Position numbers and translations under genes: made by a program. Of a stretch of DNA of 64,000 nucleotides, positions 43,411-53,320 are shown piece after piece; the stretch's first letter is position 1, and the number at the start of each line of letters is the position of its first letter. The DNA is from JAFDZV01 sp048594725 (lineage in GTDB: Bacteria > Bacteroidota > Ignavibacteria > OLB7). The stretch is taken from positions 14,059-78,058 of the forward strand of contig JBMDXA010000146.1 of assembly GCA_048594725.1 (NCBI GenBank), given 5' to 3'. The notes below the pieces were generated by a model that saw nothing but the letters and a program-made list of their open reading frames with translations, did no database searches and had not been told where the DNA came from.

Positions 43411-43815
43411 ATGGCGACGCACGCAAGCGGGGAGTTCGAAGTAACGCTGACCCCACAGGAGCATCAGGAGAACGCCGGTGATCCGACGATAGGACGCATG
43501 GCGATCGACAAGCGGTTTCATGGGGATATCGAGGCCACAAGCAGAGGGGAGATGCTGGGTGCGCTCACCGAGGTCAAGGGCTCGGCCGGATATGTGGCGA
43601 TGGAGCGGGTGAGCGGCACCCTGCACGGCCGCAGCGGCACCTTCGTATTGCAGCACAACGGTCTGATGGAGCGCGGAGCACAGCAGTTGAGCATCACGGT
43701 GGTCCCGGATTCGGGAACCGGAGAGCTTGCCGGGCTTGCGGGAACGATGAGCATCGCTATCACCGATGGAAAACATTCCTACCAGTTCGAGTATACGCTC
43801 GGTGAGACCTCCTGA
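43411..43815 (+). CDS. DUF3224 domain-containing protein
   Basis: The 134-residue protein starts MATHASGEFEVTLTPQEHQE and has IGRMAIDKRFHGDIEATSRGEMLGA, YVAMERVSGTLHGRSGTFVLQHNG and GELAGLAGTMSIAITDGKHSYQFEY, the full DUF3224 beta-barrel pattern. The family resembles allene oxide cyclase-like barrels; function is unknown. It is followed 14 bp later by the phosphatase gene, so the two are probably co-transcribed. Confidence 0.92.
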   Translation: MATHASGEFEVTLTPQEHQENAGDPTIGRMAIDKRFHGDIEATSRGEMLGALTEVKGSAGYVAMERVSGTLHGRSGTFVLQHNGLMERGAQQLSITVVPDSGTGELAGLAGTMSIAITDGKHSYQFEYTLGETS

Positions 43816-43829
43816 ACCGGAGCAAGGGC

Positions 43830-44168
43830 ATGAAACGGATTCTCTTCGTCTGTAGCCAGAACCGGCTGCGCAGTCCGACGGCCGAGCAGGTGTTCGCCAG
43901 TCACCCCGGAATAGAGTGCATATCGGCCGGAACCAACAACGACGCGGAGAATCCGCTCTCCCCGGAGCTTGTGGAATGGGCCGATATCATCTTCGTGATG
44001 GAGAAAAGCCACCGGAACAAGGTCCGGACGAAATTCAAACCTTATCTCGCCGGCACCAGGGTCATCTGTCTGGATATTCCGGATGATTATGATTTCATGG
44101 ACCCGGAACTGATCGCCATCCTGAAAAACAGGGTGAGCCCCTTTCTTCCGTTCCCGTATCGTGCCTGA
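43830..44168 (+). CDS. Low-molecular-weight protein tyrosine phosphatase-like protein
   Basis: The 112-residue protein opens with MKRILFVCSQNRLRSPTAEQVF. The loop CSQNRLRS is the C-x5-R-S phosphatase P-loop, and DIPDDYDFMDPELI provides the later acid loop. The short form (COG4551-like) is common in diverse bacteria. It should be a cytoplasmic cysteine phosphatase; the target is unknown. It lies 14 bp after the DUF3224 gene. Confidence 0.9.
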   Translation: MKRILFVCSQNRLRSPTAEQVFASHPGIECISAGTNNDAENPLSPELVEWADIIFVMEKSHRNKVRTKFKPYLAGTRVICLDIPDDYDFMDPELIAILKNRVSPFLPFPYRA

Positions 44169-44269
44169 ATATCTCCGCAATCGGACTGGTATTAGGCGCG
44201 CCCGTATGTTCATCCGCAGGCCGGATGACCGATTATCGCATCAGCACATATTGATAATTCTGTTTCATC

Positions 44270-44824
44270 ATGGGAAAGCGGTACGAGGCCATCACGCCGG
44301 AACTCCGGAACTTCATGGAGGCTCAGCCTCTCTTCTTCGTTGCAAGCGCGCCGCTGAAAGCGGACGGGCACGTCAATATCTCGCCGAAGGGACTGGATAC
44401 GTTCCGGGTTCGTGATGCGCGCGAGGTGATGTATCTGGATCTGACCGGAAGCGGCAACGAGACCGCCGCGCACGTGGCGGAAAACGGCCGGCTCACCTTT
44501 ATGTTCTGTGCCTTTCAGGGTCGGCCGCAGATCGTGCGTCTGTACTGCCGTGCGAGGGTGGTCACCAGGGAATCGGAGCAGTGGGAGGAACTGGCCGGCT
44601 GTTTCCCCTCGTTTCTCTCGGTCCGGCAGATCATCATCGGCGAGATCGAGTTTGTGCAGAGTTCCTGCGGGTTCGGCGTGCCGGAGATGGAGCTGATTGC
44701 CGAGCGGGATATGATGCAGCGCTGGGCGGAGGCAAAAGGGGAGGAGGGACTGGTGGAATACCGGCGCACCCGCAATGCCGTCAGTCTGGATGAGCTTGCA
44801 GCTCCCCGCACCGATCCGGAATAA
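44270..44824 (+). CDS. Pyridoxamine 5'-phosphate oxidase-like FMN-binding protein
   Basis: The 184-residue protein has FFVASAPLKADGHVNISPKGLDTFRV near the start and MYLDLTGSGNETAAHVAENGRLTFMFCAF in the middle, both typical of the split-barrel flavin reductase/PNPOx-like family. The C-terminus GFGVPEMELIAERDMMQRWAEAKG fits the same family. These bind FMN or F420; true pyridoxine synthesis is unlikely from this short form. Confidence 0.9.
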   Translation: MGKRYEAITPELRNFMEAQPLFFVASAPLKADGHVNISPKGLDTFRVRDAREVMYLDLTGSGNETAAHVAENGRLTFMFCAFQGRPQIVRLYCRARVVTRESEQWEELAGCFPSFLSVRQIIIGEIEFVQSSCGFGVPEMELIAERDMMQRWAEAKGEEGLVEYRRTRNAVSLDELAAPRTDPE

Positions 44825-45384
44825 AAGCTTTTAACGACGGAAAATATTTTCCGATGTACTACGTTTGCAGATGTGGTGCCCACGGGATATATTTGTATCC
44901 ATTACTTCGGTCTTCCTGATATGGATGGTCCCCACCTTCCGTGCAGAATATCAGGCGGACGCTGCTGTTGATCCTTTTTCCGGCATTTGTTGCCGGTGGC
45001 TGCTGTATTTGCCCGCCCACGTTCCACGGTGAGCCTTAACCGGCGAACACCCCACTTGCTCCCTGACAAACCACGGTCTGTGCCCCCACACGCCGTTGCA
45101 ACGTTCTCCTGCCCCTTCCGCTGCATGTGCAGTAATGCAGTATCCGGATGGCATGGAAGCGTATGCTCTGTTCGTTCCGTACCCCTTTTGCGGGCACGGC
45201 TGGCAGCGCATGAACGGAACTGAATATTCCCCGGCCGGCAGTCCACGCCGCCTCGCGAATATCCCCCTGCGGAATGCCGTCCGCACCAGACGGCGCTATG
45301 GAGGGAATTGTTCCGGCAAGTAGATCCGTATGCGAGTGATCGGATACGGGCGGTCCATTTACTAACTCTGCCGAAAGATACACC
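44825..45384. other. Intergenic region with no supported gene
   Basis: 560 bp before the secreted 515-residue gene. Open frames on both strands are Cys/Arg/Pro-rich and look like chance readings. The region should hold the downstream promoter. Confidence 0.45.
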
Positions 45385-46932
45385 ATGACCGAACGCTCTT
45401 CCGTAGGGATGATGCTCTGCGCATTTATCCTTGCTGCTCTTCTATACCCGCTGGCTGCGATACATCTGGCGGCACAATATTCCTATCTCCCCACAGCGAG
45501 CACTACCGACGGGCGATTTTTCGCTCTGACCGGAGGAAGTATTCAGACGCTCGGAGATAATTCGCTGGTTTTCAAGCTGGCATCCCCTTCCAGTTCCTCA
45601 TCCATCGAGATCGGGATCTTCGATGGCGATACCTACGGCGTTTTCGATCAGGGAACGGTGCCGCTGATCTTCACGCTTTATGCCGACCCCGAGGGGAATG
45701 CCACCGGCACCACCAAGGTGGGGGAATGGCGCGGCGATGCGATGATCAATAACGGGTGGTACACCATCACGCTGAATAATTCCTCGGCGGCGCGATGCGG
45801 AAGCGGGAGTTATTTCTATATGCTGAGCGTGCGAAGCACGGACGTGGCAACCATGCACTGGAGCAGCTTCAAGATCAGAACCAACGGCACCATCGTGCTG
45901 AACAGATCCTCCACCGTCACATTCGCCGCGCCGCTGGGGAGCGCGCTCGATGCGGCGGTGATCTATCCCGCATATCCCACGCTGATCCCCACCACCTACG
46001 ACGGCACATGGCGTTTTACCATGGATGTCACGGCGGCGCTTACCTCGCTCTCGATCTGGGACGGTGATTTCGATCGCGGCTCGTACGACTGCACCGATAA
46101 CGACACCGACGACAGCGATACTCCCAATGGGATACCGAGCTGGGCCACCGGCGCGGCGCGGGCCGAGGGAGTGGCAACCAGCAGCGTTCCCTGCCAGAAT
46201 TCATCCGGTCAGGCTACCGGTGGCACCACCACCAGCAATCCTCCCGATAATTCCCGTACCGCCGTGTTCGTCCGTGCCAGCGGTACCAGCTACGAGGTCA
46301 TCACCCCATCGGGGACGCGGTATGCCAACAACAATCCGTCGGGAAATCTGGAGTGGGAACAGTTCCGTCTTGCAACGGCGACGCTTGACCGGAATACCAT
46401 GGATTATCAGGCCGCCAGCCTGCCGGCCGGTAGCTACCAGGTCTCCATCAGCGGTATGGATCTGGGCAACCTGAATGCGATACGCTTCCCGTTCGATGTG
46501 ACTGGCGTTAATGCGTCGGGAACTGCGGTGGCTCCTCTGCGCCCGGATTATACCGATGGCGTCATCAGCGGCAAGCTCTATTATGAAAGCGGCGGTAATT
46601 GCAGCCAGGGCCTGCTGGAACTGGGAATACCGCTCACCGTGGTACATCTGGCCGCCGATTACAACTACGACGGCATTGTCGATGAGATAAAAGCCACGGT
46701 GACCGATCTGCTCGGCGCGTTCAGCTTTACCGGGTTGCACCCGGGAAATTATACGGTGATGGCCGACGATGTGACGCTGATACTGGAAAATACTCCCGTG
46801 TGCGATAGCGACGGCGTCAATACGCCCAATACCATCTCCACGACCCTTACGATGTGCTCGCGCACCAGAAGCTACCTGTTCGGCTACAGGCTGCTTGGCG
46901 ACCAGATGCTGACCGATGCATCGTCGTATTGA
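45385..46932 (+). CDS. Secreted protein with SdrD-like end domain
   Basis: The 515-residue protein has a long signal peptide (MTERSSVGMMLCAFILAALLYPLAAIHLAAQ). Beta-rich repeats follow, with Asp/Asn clusters such as CTDNDTDDSDTPNG that could bind calcium. Near the end, GVISGKLYYESGG...VHLAADYNYDGIVDE...TDLLGAFSFTGLHPGNYTVM is the SdrD B-like (Cna_B-type) pattern. No T9SS sorting domain is seen at the C-terminus. Surface or secreted role is inferred. Confidence 0.78.
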   Translation: MTERSSVGMMLCAFILAALLYPLAAIHLAAQYSYLPTASTTDGRFFALTGGSIQTLGDNSLVFKLASPSSSSSIEIGIFDGDTYGVFDQGTVPLIFTLYADPEGNATGTTKVGEWRGDAMINNGWYTITLNNSSAARCGSGSYFYMLSVRSTDVATMHWSSFKIRTNGTIVLNRSSTVTFAAPLGSALDAAVIYPAYPTLIPTTYDGTWRFTMDVTAALTSLSIWDGDFDRGSYDCTDNDTDDSDTPNGIPSWATGAARAEGVATSSVPCQNSSGQATGGTTTSNPPDNSRTAVFVRASGTSYEVITPSGTRYANNNPSGNLEWEQFRLATATLDRNTMDYQAASLPAGSYQVSISGMDLGNLNAIRFPFDVTGVNASGTAVAPLRPDYTDGVISGKLYYESGGNCSQGLLELGIPLTVVHLAADYNYDGIVDEIKATVTDLLGAFSFTGLHPGNYTVMADDVTLILENTPVCDSDGVNTPNTISTTLTMCSRTRSYLFGYRLLGDQMLTDASSY

Positions 46933-47028
46933 CCGCCCGGCGGTGCGGAGAATCATTCATACCTGATGTGGACTGTTCGGTGCAAGGATATATGAGGGAC
47001 GTCCTTCTCCGATGTTCGCATGAACGTT

Positions 47029-47055
47029 GCGGGCCCGGCATGCTACCGGGCCCGC
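47029..47055. terminator. Strong 10-bp GC hairpin between convergent genes
   Basis: GCGGGCCCGG pairs with CCGGGCCCGC around a 7-base loop, between two convergent secreted-protein genes. No T-run follows. Confidence 0.55.
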
Positions 47056-47133
47056 GATCGTTATAACAGGATATTCAGGTTTTTCGGTCCGGGAGAGAAC
47101 ATCCCCGGATGCCGGTACTTCCGGAAATCGTTG

Positions 47134-49857
47134 TTATTGCCGTACCAGTTTGCAGATCCCCCGTCGGTTGCCGGCCGCCACCGTCACATGATAAGCCCCC
47201 GGCGGAAGGAGCGAACAATCCCAGCGAAGCTCTCCGGCGCCCGCAGGAGCGGTAAACTGCGCCACCCGGTTCCCGAGCATATCGGTGATGAGAAACGCCG
47301 CCTCCTGATCGGATGCCGCGGCCTCCCATGAAAAGAGGACGCTGCCAGCGGCGGGATTGGGCGCGGCCGCAACCCGCAGGCCGTGCAGCGCTGTTCCGGC
47401 AACGTGCGGTGCCGCCACTCCGGACGTTCCATTCAGACGAATGGCGCGGCCGTAGATATCGGCAACACCGTTGCGCGTGTCGCTCCAGGTGACGAACAGA
47501 GAATCGCCATGCATCAGCGCCGAGAGCTCGCCCGCAAAACCGGTTGTGGCGCTGATCGTCACCCCGGACCGCTGCGGGATAAGTTCCCGGTTGAACAGGT
47601 CCATATGAACCCCGGCGGAATCGCCGTACAGAAAAATGAGACTGGAATCCAGAGGATGCTGCAGAAGCGCCAGCATATCGAACGGCGGGGCCGGCAGCGT
47701 TTCCAGAAATTGCAGCGGGGGGCTGGTGGCCGGTATAGTGAAATCGGGGCCGATTATTTCCAGAATAATTCCGCGAGAAAAAATCTCGTACGGCTGGGCC
47801 AGAAATTCCCCATACAATTTGATGAACGGCGCATAGCCCCCCTGGCGCAGTCCGGCGGTAGTGCCTCTTTCGCGGAGTTCCGTTCCGTTGATATACTGCA
47901 TTCCTCCCAGATAGGCCACAACGCTCTGCGAGTCCCGCAGCGGCATATACTGCGGCGTAAGCCCCTCCACCCACGGCACGCTATCTCCCCGCCATACTTC
48001 CCCTCCCAGAGAATCCCAGAGAATCAGTTGTGTCCATGAATATCCGGTGGCGGGGCTGGTGCGCTGAATGGCGAGCAGCGTGGTCTTTTCATCGGGATTG
48101 TATTTCACCGAGAGCATCGAGGAAGTGGCCTCCGCTGCGGAGCTCATGCTGATATTCACTTTCTGCCATCCTGAGCTGCCCAGCCGGTAGTAGGCGGCAT
48201 CATCCCACTCGGCCGCATATTCCGGGAACTCGCCGCGCAGATGGGTCTTTGCTTCCAGGATGGCCCCGCCACCTCCGCTGCCGGCGAGCGAGGAACGATC
48301 CTCGGTAGCCAGCCGCAACGAACTTCCCAGCGTTCTGATGGAAGCATCGCTTATCTCCCCGAGCGGGAGCCGTTCCAGAGTGCTCATCCCCTCACCGGCC
48401 CGGTTCCAGATGCCGGCGGTCGCCGACGGGGTGCTCCCCGTTGTGCGCCATCCCACCAGAATCGTAGTTCCTTCCTTTGCCAGCGCCGGGTCCACTTCAG
48501 GAATATTCACGTTCTGCATGGCCGCCGGCGCCCGGAGGCGGATGGCCGCCGAATCGCGCGCGAACGCCACCATGCTCGCCGAGTCGGATGCCAGGCGCAG
48601 CACCGTCACCGGCGGAATGGGGGCGCAGGGATCGTAGTTGCCGTACGGATAGCGCTGCGACGGGGAGAAGAGAACCGAGTCGGCGAAGACCTGCGAGATC
48701 GTCTCCTGCCAGGTATCGGCGGGGGGGGAGCAGCCTTCGGGAGCCGTGGTGGAGATACGGAGATGGAGGGAGACCAGATAACGGTTCATGCAGGAGCGCT
48801 CGATGCGAACGCTGTCGGCCGCTACGGACACCGTATGGCAACTGGTGGTGAAGAGCACTTCGGCTCCCGCCCCGGCCGGCTCCGGAGCGCTGAAGATGCC
48901 CGGCGCGGTCTCCACGATCGCGTACGGCTGAAGATAGGTGAAGATGAAGTCCGTCCCGATGTTCCGCTGCCGCAGCACGGTGTAGGTGACGAGGGGGCGC
49001 CCCGCCGGGTCGCGGCCCACCAGGATGGAGCCCGCGAGGGCGGTATCGGGAACCGGGATCGCGACGGAGCGAAGGGGCTGGAGATCGGCAAGCCAGGCGA
49101 AGTGATGCAACCGGTTCCCCTCGATCGTACGAAGACTGCCATCACTGCCGACGTGATAGGGGAGAGTGGAGGTGAAGCTCCGGAGGGAATCGTTCCCGGA
49201 GAGGATGAGCCATCCCGCCGCGCCGCGATCCAGCAGGGTGGTGCCGGGGAGTGCGGCCGGAGAGAGTGCCCGGGCGAACGAGCCTGCCGCGATCGTGCGT
49301 GCGGCTTCCGCAAACGTGGCATCTGCATCGGCTCTGCGGCCGCGAATGGTTCCGTTGCTGCTGTTCCAGAGGAGATCGTATCCCCCGGCCCGCGTGCCCC
49401 ACGCGGCGCCCTGCGGTGCAATCGCATCGCCATCCAGCATCTCCTCCGCCGAGAGCGAGCCATCGTCCCCCACGCGGCGGAGATAGGCCTGCAATGGTCC
49501 TTCGCGCCGGTCGTTCCAGAGCACCATGAACCGGCCCCCAATCGCCAGCACCTGCACGAACCCGGAGGGGCGTGCCTCCGGCGATGTGAGTACTGCCGGT
49601 GTGCCGAGCGGAACGTTTCCCCTGACTATCTGCATCACAAGGACATTCCGTGGGGCGCCGCCGGTCTGCGCAACGGTGCTTCCCCACACAACCAGCGCCA
49701 GATCGCCGATGCTGTCGGCAGCCTGGATCTGCGCGTCGGCCGGGAGGACCGGCCGGGGGATATCGCCGGACAGGCGGATATCGGACTGCTGCCCCCGCAC
49801 GCCTGATATTGCGAGGAGGAGAAACGCCAGGATTGCAAGCGGAAGGGATCTCATCAT
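47134..49857 (-). CDS. T9SS cargo protein, 907 residues, paralogue A
   Basis: The protein has a signal peptide (MMRSLPLAILAFLLLAISGVRGQ) and a beta-rich body with VVWG, LWNDRREG and SDTRNGVADIYGR segments, which look like propeller blades. The C-terminal domain (about 825-907: LRVAAAPNPAAGSVLFSW, ITDMLGNRVAQF, LLPPGAYHVTVAAG, KLVRQ) is a type-A T9SS sorting domain. It therefore should pass the inner membrane by Sec and the outer membrane by T9SS. A gene of exactly the same length and similar order lies at 60773. Confidence 0.87.
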   Translation of the reverse strand: MMRSLPLAILAFLLLAISGVRGQQSDIRLSGDIPRPVLPADAQIQAADSIGDLALVVWGSTVAQTGGAPRNVLVMQIVRGNVPLGTPAVLTSPEARPSGFVQVLAIGGRFMVLWNDRREGPLQAYLRRVGDDGSLSAEEMLDGDAIAPQGAAWGTRAGGYDLLWNSSNGTIRGRRADADATFAEAARTIAAGSFARALSPAALPGTTLLDRGAAGWLILSGNDSLRSFTSTLPYHVGSDGSLRTIEGNRLHHFAWLADLQPLRSVAIPVPDTALAGSILVGRDPAGRPLVTYTVLRQRNIGTDFIFTYLQPYAIVETAPGIFSAPEPAGAGAEVLFTTSCHTVSVAADSVRIERSCMNRYLVSLHLRISTTAPEGCSPPADTWQETISQVFADSVLFSPSQRYPYGNYDPCAPIPPVTVLRLASDSASMVAFARDSAAIRLRAPAAMQNVNIPEVDPALAKEGTTILVGWRTTGSTPSATAGIWNRAGEGMSTLERLPLGEISDASIRTLGSSLRLATEDRSSLAGSGGGGAILEAKTHLRGEFPEYAAEWDDAAYYRLGSSGWQKVNISMSSAAEATSSMLSVKYNPDEKTTLLAIQRTSPATGYSWTQLILWDSLGGEVWRGDSVPWVEGLTPQYMPLRDSQSVVAYLGGMQYINGTELRERGTTAGLRQGGYAPFIKLYGEFLAQPYEIFSRGIILEIIGPDFTIPATSPPLQFLETLPAPPFDMLALLQHPLDSSLIFLYGDSAGVHMDLFNRELIPQRSGVTISATTGFAGELSALMHGDSLFVTWSDTRNGVADIYGRAIRLNGTSGVAAPHVAGTALHGLRVAAAPNPAAGSVLFSWEAAASDQEAAFLITDMLGNRVAQFTAPAGAGELRWDCSLLPPGAYHVTVAAGNRRGICKLVRQ

Positions 49858-50017
49858 TGTATCATGCTCCTTGAATCGCCCGGCTTCATCGCCTCATAAG
49901 AGGGAGAGAAGATGGTTCCGGGACCGCAGATGCAATGTAGCGCCCACGATGCTGATACCCAGCGGCGAGGACCATACCGCGCTGATATCCGTAAACGAAA
50001 TCTGCCGACATTGTCTC

Positions 50018-50046
50018 CAAAAAAGAGGCGTGCCAGAGCACGCCTC
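50018..50046 (-). terminator. Intrinsic terminator of the 917-residue gene
   Basis: On the minus strand GAGGCGTGC/GCACGCCTC with a 4-base loop is followed by TTTTTTGG. It lies 31 bp beyond the stop at 50077. Confidence 0.85.
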
Positions 50047-50076
50047 GATAACTGTTTCATCCGGATGTTGCGCCCA

Positions 50077-52830
50077 TTATCGGACCATGATGATCTGGCG
50101 GTCCATCGTTTCTGCTGGAGTTACCAGCCGGTAGATATACACGCCATTGTTCACCGGAACGCCGGCCACGTCAGTACCATCCCACTGCATAGTGTGTATG
50201 CCCGCCGTCATCTCTCGTTCCGAGATAAGCGTGCGGACAAGCTGGCCAGTGATGTCGTAGATGGCGAGGCTGCCTCGCGTTGGCTGCGAGAGTGCATAGC
50301 TGATGACCGTAGTGCCCGTTGCCGGGTTGGGATGTGCATTGAGCCTCATGCGGGTATGGGCGGTACGGTCCTTTGTTGCCGGCTTTTCCAGCCATTGGTA
50401 TTCATCGGCTGGGAACCGGAGCTCGAACGTAACGCCGCCGATGCCGCCGTTCTGCATCACATCATAGTGATAGTACTGCGGGTAGGGAAGAGGTGAATCC
50501 GTACACTCGAATCGTATGCTGACCGGAAATTCCTCGCCCTCTGCTATATCCAGCCCATGGATGGATGCATTTTCGCCCGTGATGATGACTTCCGTGCCTT
50601 CGTGGGGCTCGATGTTTTCTCCTGGGAAATCGGCTGCCTCCCAGCGATCGTATAGTTCCTGACCAAGATCGACGATGACTTTTCCCCCGGTGATGACCGG
50701 ATTCAGTCCCTGCTCATCTTGTGGCACCGAGAAGGTAAGCATTGTTGCCTCATCCCCATTGATGCCGCTACGGAGGAAAACTGTCTTTGCCTGTGGATCA
50801 TCCGGGGACATGTCCCCGGCGGTAACGACTATCTCGTTGCGCCAGATGATGTTGTTATTGTTGATGGCATTCAGTGCGGTGTTATCGGTCTCCTCGACCG
50901 TCATCGGATCTTCCGGTGAGAGGAACCGGGCCAGGAACGAGACGGCGGGGGTTCTGTCGTCATAATCGGCGGGGTCCGGAGTGTTCCAGGGGATTTCTGC
51001 CACGTACAGGCCCCCGGGGGGAATGGAGGGAATGGAAACAGATGCGATCCTGTCTCCCTTCATGATCCCATCTTCGGTGCTGTAATCGATCCAGTTGGAA
51101 GGCCATTTGAGGTTGGTGGAGGCCAGGCTCCAGTAGAGTTCCAGATCTGCCGCAGCCGAGGCAGTGCTGCCATGATTCTCGACTGGCACATAGATGTAAT
51201 TGGTCCCTTCGCTGAAATCAGGACCCTCATGATGGAACTCGTTCTCGTAGAATGCGCCGACTGAGCGCTCGCCAATGATGTTGTCCCGCATGGGACGCAC
51301 CCATATCGCCTCTGAACGCCATATATGGTCAGGGAACATAAAGGGCGCAATCGCGTAATCCTGCGGGTTCCCCTCCTCCCATGCAAGGATCGGTCCCTGA
51401 TCGGAATCATGACGATACACACGGTCGGGAAGCACAGCCCCATCATAAATATGCTCCTCCTGGCTGAAGCAGATCTGCTGTTCGGTAATGGAAATAGAGC
51501 TATGGGCGATATCTCCGCTGATCTCGAAGTTTCCACTTGCCAGTGTACCGAGATAAGCGTTCGCTCCTCCACCAAGAGAAGTCGTCTGCATACTAACCGC
51601 TTCGGTATTGCACCCGGCGTTGCCGGCGCCATCGGTTTTAACGAGATAGAAGTCGCCTCCGTTGCTGCTTGTCTCACCGCCGAGAGTATATCCCATTTCA
51701 GAGAACACCACCGACATAGCGCTGGTTGTGGCGCCGGGGGGAGCATAGGTTTTCGCCCATTCCACATTCCCCTCCTCGTTCAGACGCAGCAGGCATGCCT
51801 TCAAGCCATCCAATTGCCCGCCGATCATATAGCTATTGAGGCTCCGCTTGATGTCATAGGCGATATCGGTACTTCCGCCCGGGCCGGTATAGGTCTTAGA
51901 CCATGCCAGGGAGCCATCGTCATTTACCCTGACAACGTACATGTCGGACCCTTTGGAGCCGCTGGCGATAAAGCCTCCGCGATATCCCTTAGACACCGAG
52001 TAGAATATCTCCCACAAGCCATCATCACCGAAATCCTGGTACCAGCTGAAGGTACCATCTCTGCCAACTTTCATCATGAAAGCGTTCTTGTCATGGGTTC
52101 CGGGAGTATATGTCATGCCTGCGATGATGTATCCTCCGCCATCAGCTTCCTGAACTGCATGAGCGGTAAGCCCGCACGTAGCGTCCGCATATTCTTTACG
52201 CCATTCCAGTGACCCGTCCTTCCGCAGCTTCATCAGGAGAGCATTGGGTTTGGTCTGAGGTTTCATGTCCATCATACCGGCTATGATATATCCGCCATCG
52301 CTTGTTTCCTGGATCGCATATCCCTGTTCCCTGTATTGAAATGTGCCATAGCTATTCATCCAGGAGATTGTACCGTTGGGAGATGCTTTGATAACCATAA
52401 TATCGCCAGGGATGCTGCTGCCAACGGATCGATATACATCCCGGTTGCCGAGGACAATGAATCCCCCGTCTGAGGTGACATGGATATCGGTTCCTTCGGT
52501 TCCCGCCGAGTGCAATCCCTGATAGGCCCTTGTGCCGGATATAGTGTTCCCCTGGATAGTAGTGCGCATGGTGAGTATCTGGGTGGAGTTACCGGTACCA
52601 GTGCTTCCTACCATCAGATATTCCCCTCCCTTGGTCCGTTCCAGAGGATGGCATTTTTTCGTTTGCTCTGTTCCTGGCGTACCATAGGTATACTGGAATT
52701 TTCGTTGCGGATGAATGAGTATCTGTGCTGGGATCGTGGTAGCGGCCAGAAAGGCTATTGATGACAGCAGAAGCAGTCTTCGTATTACATAGCCGGGCGT
52801 ATTCCGACGGAGTGTTGTTCGCATGCTCAT
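50077..52830 (-). CDS. T9SS cargo protein with repeated propeller-like blades
   Basis: The 917-residue protein has a basic N-terminus and signal (RRLLLLSSIAFLAATTIPAQ). About ten repeats of the kind DGGYIIAGM, DGSLEWRKEY, GGFIASGS cover residues 50-430, as in outer-membrane propeller proteins. A second beta region follows, and the C-terminus (about 830-917: AHPNPATGTTVISYALSQPTRGSLAIYDITGQLVRTL...NNGVYIYRLVT) is a T9SS type-A sorting domain. ATG 52830 was chosen; the frame upstream to 53019 lacks signal features. Function is unknown. Confidence 0.87.
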   Translation of the reverse strand: MSMRTTLRRNTPGYVIRRLLLLSSIAFLAATTIPAQILIHPQRKFQYTYGTPGTEQTKKCHPLERTKGGEYLMVGSTGTGNSTQILTMRTTIQGNTISGTRAYQGLHSAGTEGTDIHVTSDGGFIVLGNRDVYRSVGSSIPGDIMVIKASPNGTISWMNSYGTFQYREQGYAIQETSDGGYIIAGMMDMKPQTKPNALLMKLRKDGSLEWRKEYADATCGLTAHAVQEADGGGYIIAGMTYTPGTHDKNAFMMKVGRDGTFSWYQDFGDDGLWEIFYSVSKGYRGGFIASGSKGSDMYVVRVNDDGSLAWSKTYTGPGGSTDIAYDIKRSLNSYMIGGQLDGLKACLLRLNEEGNVEWAKTYAPPGATTSAMSVVFSEMGYTLGGETSSNGGDFYLVKTDGAGNAGCNTEAVSMQTTSLGGGANAYLGTLASGNFEISGDIAHSSISITEQQICFSQEEHIYDGAVLPDRVYRHDSDQGPILAWEEGNPQDYAIAPFMFPDHIWRSEAIWVRPMRDNIIGERSVGAFYENEFHHEGPDFSEGTNYIYVPVENHGSTASAAADLELYWSLASTNLKWPSNWIDYSTEDGIMKGDRIASVSIPSIPPGGLYVAEIPWNTPDPADYDDRTPAVSFLARFLSPEDPMTVEETDNTALNAINNNNIIWRNEIVVTAGDMSPDDPQAKTVFLRSGINGDEATMLTFSVPQDEQGLNPVITGGKVIVDLGQELYDRWEAADFPGENIEPHEGTEVIITGENASIHGLDIAEGEEFPVSIRFECTDSPLPYPQYYHYDVMQNGGIGGVTFELRFPADEYQWLEKPATKDRTAHTRMRLNAHPNPATGTTVISYALSQPTRGSLAIYDITGQLVRTLISEREMTAGIHTMQWDGTDVAGVPVNNGVYIYRLVTPAETMDRQIIMVR

Positions 52831-53320
52831 AAATGGTGATGTGGTTGTCTGATATATGCCGGTATCGCCCGGCGTGCGTGTACCGAATGGTTGTTGTGGT
52901 GTACCGGAATGAATGTGTGATGGCAGATGCGGATGGGGAAACCTTGGGAAAATGAAGAGTGAGCCATATATCCCGGGATAGCAGGTACAAAATCCATGGC
53001 CGTGTTCATTGTTGACCACAGGAAAATGGGTTTTTGTTCATATCGAGGGGAGTACATATTTGTGTACCCACAGAGTATTTATTCGGAACGGATGAGCTAT
53101 GCGCCGTGATGAATATGGATGGCCGATGTTTGCAATGCCGGGAGCATTTTCCTGGCTCATGGGCGGATGATGAGCGGCCGGGTGGTGGATAGGGAAAGAG
53201 GTTGAACGCAGAAAGAGAGGATGGGCGAATCTTCGTATACTCTCCCCCGGCCCTGGCCGTCGCTTCGGCGATGCCTCGGCCATCATACTGACAACCCTGA
53301 ACCAAGCACGAGATACGCAC
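52831..53320. other. Divergent intergenic region
   Basis: 490 bp between the T9SS gene and the LLM oxidoreductase gene. No gene is supported; promoters in both directions are expected. Nothing else is recognised. Confidence 0.45.

Noticed and set aside
43830..44168. Arsenate reductase for the small phosphatase
   Set aside because: The loop is C-x5-R-S but the later Cys pair of thioredoxin-linked ArsC is missing.
44951..45286. 111-codon minus-strand frame rich in Cys/Arg
   Set aside because: No ribosome-binding site, no domain, and overlapping frames on both strands of similar quality.
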